A DNA stretch of 64,000 nucleotides. Source: Ottowia flava. Its GTDB lineage: Bacteria > Pseudomonadota > Gammaproteobacteria > Burkholderiales > Burkholderiaceae_C. Positions 40,221-48,836 of the stretch are shown in pieces. The notes beneath the pieces were generated by a model, which had not been told where the DNA came from, did no database searches, and saw only the letters and a list, made by a program, of their open reading frames with translations. The position numbers were made by a program, and so were the translations under genes. Position 1 is the stretch's first letter; each line of letters opens with the position of its first letter. The stretch covers positions 62,001 through 126,000 of the forward strand of contig NZ_VRUA01000006.1 of NCBI RefSeq assembly GCF_008017535.1, read 5' to 3'.

Positions 40221-42377
40221 TCAGCGTGCGCCGCCCGAGAATTCACCCGCGGCGGGCATGGCCGGGGCGCTGGGGCGCGTGGCCGGGGCGGCGGCCGACG
40301 CGGCGGCGCTGCCGGGCGCAGCGACCGACGTGGGCCGGCCGGCCTTGGGCGCTTTGCTGCCTTGGGCCAGCAGCGGGGCGCAGCTTTCGTCGTCCTCGGC
40401 GCCGGGCACGGTGATGGGCACCAGCGCCAGCGCCCCGGGCGCAACCGCCAGCGCGGCCACAGCGGCGGCGGCGCGCACGATCAGCGGCCCGGCCTTGACG
40501 CCGACGTGTGGCTTGGCGAACGGGCCCTTGACCTCCAGGGGCGTGCGCAGCGAGAACAGTTTCAGCTCGTACGCCTTGGGGTTGACGTCGATGTCGAGCA
40601 TCTCGTCGCGCAGGTTGGCGGTGCCGGTCAAGTCGATCAGCGCGTCGTCGGTGTTGATCTTGACGTTGCGCAGATGAGCCACGCCGTCGCGCACCGGCAC
40701 GTCGGCAATTGCGCAGCGCAGGCGCACTTCCTTGTCGGTGCCGAACAGCTTGGCGACCACCACGCTGCCCAGGTTCAGCCCGGCCAGGTCGAGCAACTGC
40801 TGGCTCATCACGCCGTCGCGCACGTACAGGCGCGCCTCGCCATTGGCCGTGGCGGCCATGCGGGCGATGGATTCGCCGCGCGCGTCGAAAGCGATGCCGC
40901 CGTCCACGCGGCCCAGGCTCTTCTTCATCAGCTCGACCTTGGGGAACAGGGCCGACAGCTTCAGCCCCTGCACGTCGCCGCGCAGGGACACGGCCATGGG
41001 CTTGGTGCCCGGGTTCATCTGCACCTGCGTCTTGAAGCGACCGCCGGCCACGCCGAAGTCCAGCGGCGCGAGCTTGAGCTGGCCGCCATCCAGCAGCGCG
41101 TGCACGTTGAGGCTGTTGATCGGCACGGCTTCGGGGCGCTCGACGCGCTGGCCGGTGTAGACCAGGTCCAGGTCCATCTTGTCCCAGCGGGTGGTGTCGA
41201 ACGGGTCGTCGGGCAGCACCTTCCCGGCGCGCTTGGGTCGGTCGGGGTTGTTGGATTTGGCGCCGACCACCGGGCCCAGATCGGCCAGGCGCAGCAGCCT
41301 GGAATGCAGCTTGCCCTTGAGGCGCGGGCGCGGCTCGGCGGAGGTGTAGGTGACGTCGCCGGCAATGTCGCTGTGGCCGATGGTGCCGGTGAACTTCTGG
41401 TAGTCCCACACCGCCGCGCCCTGCTTGAGCGTGCCGACCAGATGCCCTTGCGTGGCGAATTCGGGTGTGTCGGGCAACACGATGCCTGTGAGCGGGTACA
41501 GGTCGGCCAGGCTACCGCCGCGCAGGTTGACCTTGAAGTCCACGCCCGACAGCTGGCGCGGGTTGGCGATGATGCCTTCGGCCTTGGCCGCCACGCGCCC
41601 GGCGCGCGCGTCCAGCTGCAGCGGGAAGTCCAGCTGCTCATCCTTCAATGACAGCAGTTGCCCGGCCTTGCCGCTGCCACGGATCTGCGCCTTGCCCTGC
41701 CAGCCGGTGAATTCAAACCCCACGCCGTAGCGCCCGTCCTGGCTGTCTTCCGGCTTGAGCGTGTCCAGCGAGCCGGCCACGCTGAGTTGGCGCGGCGCGT
41801 CGTCGTAGCCGAGGCGACCCTTGCTCAGCACCACCTGGCCGATATCGACGCTCCAGCGCGGGCGGTCGGCGTCGGCTTCGGGCAGCTGAAGGGTCCAGTT
41901 GTTGTGGCCGTCCTTCTGGCGCTCCAGGCGCACGTCGGGTTCGGTCAGCGCCACGCGGCGGATCTCGATGCGGCGCGCCAGCAGTGGCAGCAGCGCCAGA
42001 TCGGCCGTCACGCCGCCGATGTGGGCGAAGTGCGGCGCGCGGGCGTTGAAATCGGGCGGGTTGCCGATCAGCACGTCGTGGGCGTGCACGGTGGGTCCGG
42101 GGATCCAGCGGCGCCAGCCCGTGCCGCGCTGCTGCGGCCATTCCCAGTCCAGATCGAGCGGTCCGCGGATGGCGAAGGGCCGGCCCAGCGCCTGCGACAC
42201 CTCTTCGGACACCCAGGCACGCGAGCGGTTCCAGTCGTTCCAGGTCAGCCAGGCCAGGGCCATCGCGGCGACCGCAGCCAGCGCGATCAGGAGGGTGACG
42301 ACCCAGCGCAGCACCGAGGTGCGCGCCGGCACGGGCGAAGCAGAGACTTGGGGGCGGTAAACGGGTTCCGGAGACAT
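40221..42377 (-). CDS. AsmA-family envelope protein
   Basis: The 718-residue protein has one N-terminal transmembrane helix (about 24-46), then the AsmA/YhjG-type opening RPFAIRGPLDLDWEWP with IGNPPDFNARAPHFAHIGGVTADLALLPLLARRIEIRRVAL. The rest is long and beta-rich, and a typical C-terminal AsmA_2 region includes LFGTDKEVRLRCAIADVPVRDGVAHLRNVKINT. AsmA-like proteins bridge the periplasm and affect phospholipid transport and outer-membrane assembly. A second hydrophobic segment near the end (VRAAAAVAALAVAPGALALVP) may insert in the membrane. It is a single-gene unit. Confidence 0.88.
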   Translation of the reverse strand: MSPEPVYRPQVSASPVPARTSVLRWVVTLLIALAAVAAMALAWLTWNDWNRSRAWVSEEVSQALGRPFAIRGPLDLDWEWPQQRGTGWRRWIPGPTVHAHDVLIGNPPDFNARAPHFAHIGGVTADLALLPLLARRIEIRRVALTEPDVRLERQKDGHNNWTLQLPEADADRPRWSVDIGQVVLSKGRLGYDDAPRQLSVAGSLDTLKPEDSQDGRYGVGFEFTGWQGKAQIRGSGKAGQLLSLKDEQLDFPLQLDARAGRVAAKAEGIIANPRQLSGVDFKVNLRGGSLADLYPLTGIVLPDTPEFATQGHLVGTLKQGAAVWDYQKFTGTIGHSDIAGDVTYTSAEPRPRLKGKLHSRLLRLADLGPVVGAKSNNPDRPKRAGKVLPDDPFDTTRWDKMDLDLVYTGQRVERPEAVPINSLNVHALLDGGQLKLAPLDFGVAGGRFKTQVQMNPGTKPMAVSLRGDVQGLKLSALFPKVELMKKSLGRVDGGIAFDARGESIARMAATANGEARLYVRDGVMSQQLLDLAGLNLGSVVVAKLFGTDKEVRLRCAIADVPVRDGVAHLRNVKINTDDALIDLTGTANLRDEMLDIDVNPKAYELKLFSLRTPLEVKGPFAKPHVGVKAGPLIVRAAAAVAALAVAPGALALVPITVPGAEDDESCAPLLAQGSKAPKAGRPTSVAAPGSAAASAAAPATRPSAPAMPAAGEFSGGAR

Positions 42378-42580
42378 GCTGTTGGCAGGTCGGCGCGCCC
42401 TGGGCGTACGCGGCCTGCTCCGACGACAATAGCAACAATGCCCCGATGCTAGGCCCGATCAGGCCCGTCGGGCCGCTAAGATGGCGGCTTGAGGCGATCT
42501 CCTACACCGGCTTGCGCGGGCCGAGCACATGGCTTGCAGCGCGCACCGACAGACCCGCGCGCCACCCCGTTTTTTTTGCC

Positions 42581-43381
42581 ATGGCACCTGTTCCGCGACC
42601 CGATTCCCGCCGCGCCCGCCCGCTCGGGCGGCTGGCGCGCGTGGACGCCTTGCGCGGGCTGGCGATGGTGTGGATGACGGTCTACCACTTCGTCTTCGAC
42701 CTCAACCACTTCCATCTGGTCCGTCCGCAGGACTTCTATTTCGACCCGTTCTGGATCTGGCAGCGCACCGGCATCGTCAGCCTGTTTCTGTTCACCGCCG
42801 GCATCGGCCAGGCCCTGGCCGTGCAGGCGGGGCAAAGCTGGCCGCGTTTCTGGCGGCGCTGGGCGCAGGTGGCGGGCTGCGCCCTGTTGGTCACGGCGGG
42901 TTCGTGGTGGATGTTTCCGCAAAGCTGGATCAGCTTTGGCGTGCTGCATGGCATGGCGGTGATGCTGCTGATCACGCGCTGGGCGCTGCTGCGCGGCCTG
43001 CGCGGTGCGTGGCCGTGGGTGCTGGGCGCGCTGCTGATCGCCGCCGGGCCGCTGGGCAGCGCCTGGCTGCAGGCCCAGCCGCCGGGCCCGCTGGCGGCGG
43101 CGCTGGACAGCCGCTGGCTGAATTGGCTGGGTTTTGTCACGCACAAGCCGCCGACCGAGGACTTCGTGCCGCTGTTGCCCTGGCTGGGCGTGGTGTGGTG
43201 GGGCGTGGGCGCCGCGCAGTGGCTGCAGGCGCGCGCGCCGGGCGGCCTGGCGCGGCCGGCCGGGCCACTGGGCGCGGCGCTGGGTTGGCTGGGCCGATGG
43301 AGCCTAAGCTACTACATGCTGCACCAGCCGGTGCTGATCGGTGCGCTGACGGCGTGGACCTGGCTGGTCGGGCGGGCTTGA
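42581..43381 (+). CDS. DUF1624 / heparan-alpha-glucosaminide N-acetyltransferase-like membrane protein
   Basis: The 266-residue protein has about seven hydrophobic segments and the family start RVDALRGLAMVWMTVYHFVFDLNHF. The conserved FRWTAGIGQ-like stretch here reads FLFTAGIGQAL, and SWWMFPQSWISFGVLHGMA and a terminal LSYYMLHQPVLIG follow. Homologues are predicted membrane acyltransferases, and the bacterial substrate is unknown. ATG 42581 is used, although only a T tract, not a ribosome-binding site, precedes it. The frame stays open 45 codons upstream. Confidence 0.8.
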   Translation: MAPVPRPDSRRARPLGRLARVDALRGLAMVWMTVYHFVFDLNHFHLVRPQDFYFDPFWIWQRTGIVSLFLFTAGIGQALAVQAGQSWPRFWRRWAQVAGCALLVTAGSWWMFPQSWISFGVLHGMAVMLLITRWALLRGLRGAWPWVLGALLIAAGPLGSAWLQAQPPGPLAAALDSRWLNWLGFVTHKPPTEDFVPLLPWLGVVWWGVGAAQWLQARAPGGLARPAGPLGAALGWLGRWSLSYYMLHQPVLIGALTAWTWLVGRA

Positions 43382-43405
43382 GCGGGTAGCGCGGTGTTTG
43401 TGAGG

Positions 43406-43456
43406 GAAATAGGTCTCCAGCCCTACAACCACCTGCGCGAAAAGCTATCAAAAGCA
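43406..43456 (+). repeat. Dispersed repeat copy R15
   Basis: Forward orientation and near consensus: GGAAATAGGTCTCCAGCCC, TACAACCACCTGCGC, then GAAAAGCTATCAAAA. It lies between convergent genes. Confidence 0.9.
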
Positions 43457-43546
43457 GAGTAAAAAGCGCCAAGAAAAGGGCAGGGTCTTCAACGGAGCCT
43501 GCCCTGCTGCGGCGCTCAAACGCGGCGCGCTGCGCCGCTGCCCGCC

Positions 43547-44365
43547 TTATTCGATCTTAGCCTTGCCGCGCAGATCTTCCTGAAATTTGGCCAGCTTCTG
43601 CTGTTCCATCTGCTGCTTGACCTGGGCCTTCACGTCTTCAAATTTCGGTGGTTCAGGCGCCTTGGCGTCGCGCGTGTCGTCCACGCGGATGATGTGGTAG
43701 CCGAACTGCGTCTTGACCGGCGCGTCGGTCATTTCGCCCTTCTTCAACTTCGACATGGCTTCGGCGAACTCGGGCACGTAGCTGCTCGGGTTGGACCAGC
43801 CCAGATCGCCGCCTTGCGCGCCGGAGCCTGGGTCCTTGGAAGCTTTCTTGGCCAGGTCTTCAAACTTGGCGCCTTTCTTGATCTGGGCGATCAGGTCCTT
43901 GGCTTCGGATTCTTTTTCGACCAGGATGTGGCGCGCCTTGATTTCCTTGGTGCCGGCGGCCGGGGCCTGGGCGGCGACCAGACGGTCGTACTCGGCCTTG
44001 GCTTCGGCGTCGGTCACTTCGTTCTTGGCCTTGAAGTCCTCGAACAGGGCGTTGATCATCACGCTCTGGCGCGCCAGTTCCATGTTCTTGCGGTAGGCGT
44101 CCGAGCCCTGGATGCCGCGGCGCTCGGCTTCTTGCATGAAGACTTCGCGGGCGATGACCTCGTCGCGCAGCTGTTGCGTGACTTCGGGCGGCACGGGTTG
44201 GCCGGTGCGGGCGGCCTGGGCCTTGACCTGGGCTTCCAGCGCTTCCAGGCGGGCCTTGGGCACGGGCTTGCCGTTGACGATGGCGACGTTCTGCGCCACG
44301 GCGGGCAGCGCCAGGGTGCCGGCCAGCAGGGCGGCCACGGAGACAGACAGCAGGTGTTTTTTCAT
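43547..44365 (-). CDS. Periplasmic parvulin-type peptidyl-prolyl isomerase
   Basis: The 272-residue protein has a signal peptide ending LPAVAQ and a SurA/PrsA-like N-terminal helical part. The parvulin PPIase domain is at about 140-232: KARHILVEKESEAKDL, FEDLAKKASKDPGSGAQGGDLGW, FGYHIIRVDDTR. It catalyses proline isomerisation and chaperones outer-membrane proteins. A Gln/Lys-rich tail follows. It is the last gene of the minus-strand run selO-msrB-yciB-bolA-ppiC, 66 bp after bolA. Confidence 0.92.
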   Translation of the reverse strand: MKKHLLSVSVAALLAGTLALPAVAQNVAIVNGKPVPKARLEALEAQVKAQAARTGQPVPPEVTQQLRDEVIAREVFMQEAERRGIQGSDAYRKNMELARQSVMINALFEDFKAKNEVTDAEAKAEYDRLVAAQAPAAGTKEIKARHILVEKESEAKDLIAQIKKGAKFEDLAKKASKDPGSGAQGGDLGWSNPSSYVPEFAEAMSKLKKGEMTDAPVKTQFGYHIIRVDDTRDAKAPEPPKFEDVKAQVKQQMEQQKLAKFQEDLRGKAKIE

Positions 44366-44431
44366 GGGTTGCGGGGAAGGTGGTCGGATGACCGGAAGCC
44401 CCGGCCAGCGCGGCCGGGCAGAAAAACGGGA

Positions 44432-44704
44432 TTATCGCGTCTCGATCGCCAGGGCATGGACGCCATCGCGGTCGATGAAGTCTTGCAGCGCTTCGTACAC
44501 CAAACGATGGCGCACCACGCGGCTTTGGCCTTCGAAACGCGGCGAGGCGATGCGCACCCGAAAGTGCGTGCCGAAACCGGTGCCGTTGGCGCCGGCGTGG
44601 CCGGCGTGCTGCCAGCTTTCGTCGAGGACTTCGAGCTCGGTTGGCGCCAGGGCGCTGCGCAGGGTGTCGGCCATGCGGTCGGCAAGAGACGGTTCGGTGC
44701 TCAT
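44432..44704 (-). CDS. BolA-family protein
   Basis: The 90-residue protein has the BolA class II KH-like fold: [49 protein letters not shown] and [10 protein letters not shown]. BolA proteins act with monothiol glutaredoxins in Fe-S trafficking and regulation of shape and envelope genes. Its ATG overlaps the yciB stop (ATGA), so the two are translationally coupled. This yciB-bolA-PPIase order is common in Burkholderiales. Confidence 0.92.
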   Translation of the reverse strand: MSTEPSLADRMADTLRSALAPTELEVLDESWQHAGHAGANGTGFGTHFRVRIASPRFEGQSRVVRHRLVYEALQDFIDRDGVHALAIETR

Positions 44705-45267
44705 CCTTGGCTCTCGGAAGGTGGGGTGTCGGACGCGGCGGGCTCGTCCTGCAAATGCCGGGCCACGTAAAAGCCCTGGCCGATGATGAAGGCGACCGGG
44801 AAGACGTAGCCCCACAGCTTGAAGTTGGCCCAGGCGTCGGTGGTCCAGAAGGCGGCCACGTAGCCGTTGATGGCGGCCATGAACAGGCAGTAGATCATCC
44901 AGGCCACCGTGAGGCGGTTCCACACCGGGTCGGGCAGGTTGAGCTGGCTGCCCAGCATGATCTTCAGGAAGTTCTTGCGGTAGACCCACAGCGCCACCGC
45001 CAAGGCCACGGCCATGGCGGCGTACAGCACGGTGGGCTTCCACTTGATGAAGCGGTCGTCCTGCAGCACCAGGGTGAGCGTGCCGAAGACCAGGATCAAG
45101 GCCAGCGTGGCCTTGTGCATGGTGGTCAGCTTCTTGTCGATGGCGTAGATGATGGCCATCTGCGCCGCGGTGGCCGCCATCAGCACGCCGGTGGCGGGGT
45201 AGATGCCCCACAGCTTGTAGGCACCGAAAAACAGCAGGATGGGCAGGAAGTCGAGCAGGGCTTTCAT
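44701..45267 (-). CDS. yciB: Inner-membrane septation protein YciB
   Basis: The 188-residue protein has about five transmembrane segments and the family opening [47 protein letters not shown] and [33 protein letters not shown] are also typical. YciB (formerly IspZ) contributes to septation and envelope synthesis. It lies 13 bp after msrB and overlaps bolA by ATGA. Confidence 0.95.
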   Translation of the reverse strand: MKALLDFLPILLFFGAYKLWGIYPATGVLMAATAAQMAIIYAIDKKLTTMHKATLALILVFGTLTLVLQDDRFIKWKPTVLYAAMAVALAVALWVYRKNFLKIMLGSQLNLPDPVWNRLTVAWMIYCLFMAAINGYVAAFWTTDAWANFKLWGYVFPVAFIIGQGFYVARHLQDEPAASDTPPSESQG

Positions 45268-45280
45268 CTGGCCGCGCAGT

Positions 45281-45688
45281 TTACCGGGGCTCGAAATCCA
45301 GGGCGGCCGAGTTCATGCAGTAGCGCAGGCCGGTCTCGGTCGGCCCGTCGGGGAAGACGTGGCCCAGGTGGGCGCCGCAGTTGGCGCACACGGTTTCGAC
45401 GCGCACCATGCCGTGGCTGACGTCGCGCCGCTCTTCGATGGCGCCGGGGAGGGCCAGCGAGAAGCTGGGCCAGCCGCAGCCGGCGTCGAACTTGGTGCCC
45501 GATTCGAACAGCTTGGCGCCGCAACACATGCAGTGGTAGCTGCCGTCGGCCCAGTGCTGCTCGTACTTGCCGGTGAAGGGCCGCTCGGTCGCGGCGTGGC
45601 GGGTGACCTGGTAGGCGCCGGGTTCGGCCTGCTTGTCGGCCAGCAGTTGGCGCCATTCGGCATCGGTTTTCTGGACAGGGTGGGTCAT
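45281..45688 (-). CDS. msrB: Peptide methionine-(R)-S-oxide reductase MsrB
   Basis: The 135-residue enzyme repairs methionine-R-sulfoxide. The two zinc CxxC pairs are in [11 protein letters not shown] and [13 protein letters not shown]. The catalytic cysteine is in the [12 protein letters not shown] motif, with GCGWPSF in between. There is no signal peptide, so it is cytoplasmic. ATG 45688 overlaps the selO stop by ATGA, indicating coupled translation with selO. Confidence 0.96.
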   Translation of the reverse strand: MTHPVQKTDAEWRQLLADKQAEPGAYQVTRHAATERPFTGKYEQHWADGSYHCMCCGAKLFESGTKFDAGCGWPSFSLALPGAIEERRDVSHGMVRVETVCANCGAHLGHVFPDGPTETGLRYCMNSAALDFEPR

Positions 45689-47169
45689 GATGAGCAGCTG
45701 ATCTGGATGTGGTCGGCCCATTCCGGCGGGAAACCGGCCCAGGCGGCGTGTGCGGGGTGCTCGTCAAACGGGCGCTCCAGCACGGTGAGCAGGTCTTGGA
45801 CCATGGAAAAGTCTTTTTGTTTCGCCAGCGCGATGGCTTGTTCGCCCAGGTAGTTGCGCAGGATGAAGGCTGGGTTGGATTTAAGTGCCAAATCGGCATC
45901 CGGCCTTACACCCACTTGCGCGGGCAGCTCCTGCAATTGTAGCAAGATGCGGTCAATGGCGGCCCGGTCGTGGAACAGCGCCTGCACCGTGTCGGCTGGC
46001 GCGCCGGCCAGGTGGCGCGCCAGCGTGCGCCAGGCGATGGTGAAGTCGGTGCGCTCGGCCGCCATCAGCTGGAGCAGTGCATTCACCACGGCGTTGACCG
46101 GTGCGCTGGCCTGCGCAAAGCCCAGCTTGGCGGCAAAGCGCGCGTCCAGCTCGGCGGGCAGGGCGGTTTTGTAGGGCTCCAGCGCGGCCATGGCGGTGTC
46201 GTGGTCGCCGATCAGCGGCAGCAGCGCCTGGCCCAGGGCAAACAAATTCCAGTGCGCGATCTGCGGCTGGCGCGCGTAGGTGTAGCGCCCTTGGTGGTCG
46301 GAATGGTTGCCGATGTGGTTGGGGTCGAACCCGTCCAGAAACTGGAACGGGCCGTAGTCCACCGTCAATCCCAGAATGCTCATGTTGTCGGTGTTCATCA
46401 CCCCGTGCGTGAACCCCACCGCCTGCCACTGCGCCACCATGGCGGCGGTGCGGCGCGTCACCGCTTCCAGCAGCGCGGCGTAGGGGTTGGCGGCGCTGCG
46501 CGCGTCGGGGTAGAAGTGGTCGATGACGAAGTCGGCCAGCTGGCGCAGCGCGTCGTGGTCGCCGCCGTGGCTGAAGTGCTCGAAATGGCCGAAGCGGATG
46601 AAGCTGGGCGCGGTGCGGGTGACGATGGCGGCTGTTTCGATCTCCTCGCGCCGCACCGGCTGGTCGGAGCCGACCACGCACAGCGCGCGCGTGGTCGGGA
46701 TACCCAGACCGTGCATCGCTTCGCTGCACAGAAATTCGCGCACCGAGGAACGCAGCACGGCGCGCCCGTCGCCCATGCGGGAATAGGGCGTGAGGCCCGC
46801 GCCTTTGAGCTGCACTTCCAGCGACGCGCCCGAGGGCGTTTGCACCTCGCCCAGCAGCAGCGCGCGCCCGTCGCCCAACTGCCCGGCCCACACGCCAAAC
46901 TGGTGGCCGCTGTAGACGCTGGCCAGCGGCACGCTGCCCGGCAGCACGGTGTTGCCGGCCAGGGCCTGCAGGGCCTCGGGCGTGGCCCAGTCGGCCGGCA
47001 GACCGAGGTCACGCGCCAGGGCGTCGCTGCGCGCGACCCAGTACGGGTCGCGCAGCGGCGCGGCGGCGACGTGGCTGTAAAAGGTGGGGCCCAGACCGGC
47101 AAAGCGGTTGAGCCAAAGCCGCTCCGGGGCAGGCCCGGGCGCCAAAAAAGTGTCTGTGGACAACAACAT
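45685..47169 (-). CDS. selO: Protein adenylyltransferase SelO
   Basis: The 494-residue pseudokinase AMPylates Ser/Thr/Tyr. The family core is complete: [67 protein letters not shown] and [22 protein letters not shown]. It ends in SCSS, the redox-sensitive C-terminal cysteine region. Residues about 409-428 ([17 protein letters not shown] region) are encoded by a copy of the dispersed repeat, just before the conserved [15 protein letters not shown]. The stop overlaps the msrB start by 4 bp. Confidence 0.95.
   Translation of the reverse strand: MLLSTDTFLAPGPAPERLWLNRFAGLGPTFYSHVAAAPLRDPYWVARSDALARDLGLPADWATPEALQALAGNTVLPGSVPLASVYSGHQFGVWAGQLGDGRALLLGEVQTPSGASLEVQLKGAGLTPYSRMGDGRAVLRSSVREFLCSEAMHGLGIPTTRALCVVGSDQPVRREEIETAAIVTRTAPSFIRFGHFEHFSHGGDHDALRQLADFVIDHFYPDARSAANPYAALLEAVTRRTAAMVAQWQAVGFTHGVMNTDNMSILGLTVDYGPFQFLDGFDPNHIGNHSDHQGRYTYARQPQIAHWNLFALGQALLPLIGDHDTAMAALEPYKTALPAELDARFAAKLGFAQASAPVNAVVNALLQLMAAERTDFTIAWRTLARHLAGAPADTVQALFHDRAAIDRILLQLQELPAQVGVRPDADLALKSNPAFILRNYLGEQAIALAKQKDFSMVQDLLTVLERPFDEHPAHAAWAGFPPEWADHIQISCSS
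45886..45945 (+). repeat. Dispersed repeat copy R16, in frame inside selO
   Basis: Plus-strand reading is forward: GCCAAATCGGCATCCGGCC, TTACACCCACTTGCGC, then GGGCAGCTCCTGCAATTG. selO reads it from the other strand, in a different frame from glnD, without a stop. Confidence 0.85.
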
Positions 47170-47314
47170 AGGGCGATTGTCCTGCGTTCACGCCAGCTGC
47201 CGCGGGCCCGTGGCGGACAGCCCTATGCAAAGTCGGTCTTGGCGCGTGGCACCGTGCAGGGCGCCGCGAAAGTCCGGTGCCGCAGGCCCGCTGGCGCCCT
47301 GCGTCACCCCCATG

Positions 47315-47336
47315 AAAAAAGGGTGCCGAAGCACCC
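47315..47336 (-). terminator. Intrinsic terminator after the orphan binding-protein gene
   Basis: On the minus strand GGGTGC-TTCG-GCACCC is followed by six T residues (47320-47315). The UUCG tetraloop and T tract make it a strong terminator for the minus-strand gene 47422-48573, separating it from selO. Confidence 0.85.
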
Positions 47337-47347
47337 ATTTATTCCTG

Positions 47348-47400
47348 ATTTGATAGCTGCCAGCGCAAGTGGTTGTAGGGTCAGAGGCGAATTTCTATAG
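47348..47400 (-). repeat. Dispersed repeat copy R17
   Basis: Reverse orientation and near consensus: TTTGATAGCTGCCAGCGC, AAGTGGTTGTAGGGTC, then AGAGGCGAATTTC. It lies 21 bp after the stop of the binding-protein gene and before its terminator. Confidence 0.85.
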
Positions 47401-47421
47401 GAATCGGCGCGTGCTGGTCGG

Positions 47422-48573
47422 TCAGGCGATCAACTGGCCGCGCGCGCCCAGGGTGGCGATGTCGACGAACGAGCAACCCTCGCGGTTGGTGCGGCCGAAG
47501 GTGAACTGCATGCCGCCGACGTCGTAGTTGTCCAGCCCGGCCAGGCCGTTGATGACGGCGGCGCGGCTGGGCGCGGGGCCGGCGCGGCGCAGGCCTTCGG
47601 CCAGCACCATCGCGTTGACGTAGCCTTCCAGGCTGGTGGTGGACGTTTCCTGGGACTTGCCTACGGCGGCCATGTCGGTTTGGTAGCGGCGCACCAGCGC
47701 GTGGCGCGGCGAATTGGGCGTGGGCACGATGACCGAAAAGGCCAGGCCGCGCCCTTCGGGCCCCATGGTGGCGAAGGAGCCTGAGGCGATCGACAGCCCG
47801 TAGATCGACGCCGCCGAGCCGGCCTTGCGCAGCGCGCGCACCGTGGCCGGCGCCGTGCCGGCCAGGCCGAGGATCACCATCTGCGGCTTGGCGGCGGCGA
47901 CCTGCTGGGCAGCGCCTTCCACTTCCATGCTGTTGGTGCTGGGGGTGACGCCGATCACCGCCGGCTCCAGCTTGGCCTTGCCCAGCGCCAGCTTGTAGCC
48001 GGCCAGCAGGGCCTGGCCGAGCGGGTCGTTGGAGTGGATGAGGCCAATGCGGTTGATGCCCAGCACGGCCGCCTGGGAGATCAGGCGGTCCATCTCCTGG
48101 TCGAAATTGGCGCGCACCCAGAAGGTGTTGGGCGAGGGCTTCTTGCGCAGGCTGACGTTGCCGGTGTTGGGGCCGACCAGGGCCATGGTGGTGACGGCGT
48201 CCATCATGGCCGCCGACTGGCGCGTGCCCTGCGGGTGCAGGATGGCCAGCACGGACGAGTCGGCCACGTACTTGAGGGCGTTGGCCTTGGCCTGTTCAGG
48301 GGTGAACTTGTCGTCGGCCACCTGCAGCTCGACCTGGGCGCCATGGATGCCGCCAGCGCGGTTGAGCGCGGTGAAGTACGCCAGCGCGCCCTGGTGCAGG
48401 GCCAAACCGTTGATTTTTTCGACCCCGCTGGTGTCGACACTGCTGCCGATACGTAACACATTTGACTGCGCGCGGGCGATCTGACCAAAGGGGGCAATCG
48501 CAGCAGCCATTCCATAGCAAATCAAGGCTCTTCGGCTGGAGGCAAGGGTTTGTGGGGCCAAATCGGAGTGCAT
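47422..48573 (-). CDS. LivK-type periplasmic ligand-binding protein (orphan)
   Basis: The 383-residue protein has an N-terminal export sequence ending GQIARAQ. The type I periplasmic-binding fold (Peripla_BP_6) follows: VLRIGSSVDTSG, GGIHGAQVELQVADDKFTPEQAKANALKYV and LVGPNTGNVSL. It binds a small ligand, usually an amino acid or aromatic acid, for an ABC importer. It is divergent from the acyl-CoA ligase and livHMGF region, whose own binding protein is at 50588. It may feed the same permease with another ligand or act in sensing. Confidence 0.85.
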   Translation of the reverse strand: MHSDLAPQTLASSRRALICYGMAAAIAPFGQIARAQSNVLRIGSSVDTSGVEKINGLALHQGALAYFTALNRAGGIHGAQVELQVADDKFTPEQAKANALKYVADSSVLAILHPQGTRQSAAMMDAVTTMALVGPNTGNVSLRKKPSPNTFWVRANFDQEMDRLISQAAVLGINRIGLIHSNDPLGQALLAGYKLALGKAKLEPAVIGVTPSTNSMEVEGAAQQVAAAKPQMVILGLAGTAPATVRALRKAGSAASIYGLSIASGSFATMGPEGRGLAFSVIVPTPNSPRHALVRRYQTDMAAVGKSQETSTTSLEGYVNAMVLAEGLRRAGPAPSRAAVINGLAGLDNYDVGGMQFTFGRTNREGCSFVDIATLGARGQLIA

Positions 48574-48836
48574 ACAAAACGTCTCCTAAGGATGAATTGC
48601 GTCACACAATGCAACATTAGTAAGTTAGCGCCAATTTAGCGGAATGTCCTTTTGGCATGTGAGTTCTGCGCAGTTTGAGGCGCAAAACATACACATTGGG
48701 GTGTATGTATTCGGTCACAGCCGCCCTGGCCCAGGTGTCGCGCAGGTGGCGCGCTTGGCGTTTGCCCTGCGTCAGCTTCATGAAGCCGTCGACTAGGATC
48801 ATGGCGACAACCATTTCACAGCCCAACGGAGAACCC

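Noticed and set aside
40068-41651. 527-codon plus-strand open frame
   Set aside because: Antisense to the AsmA-family and rlhA genes, with shadow-like composition and no domain.
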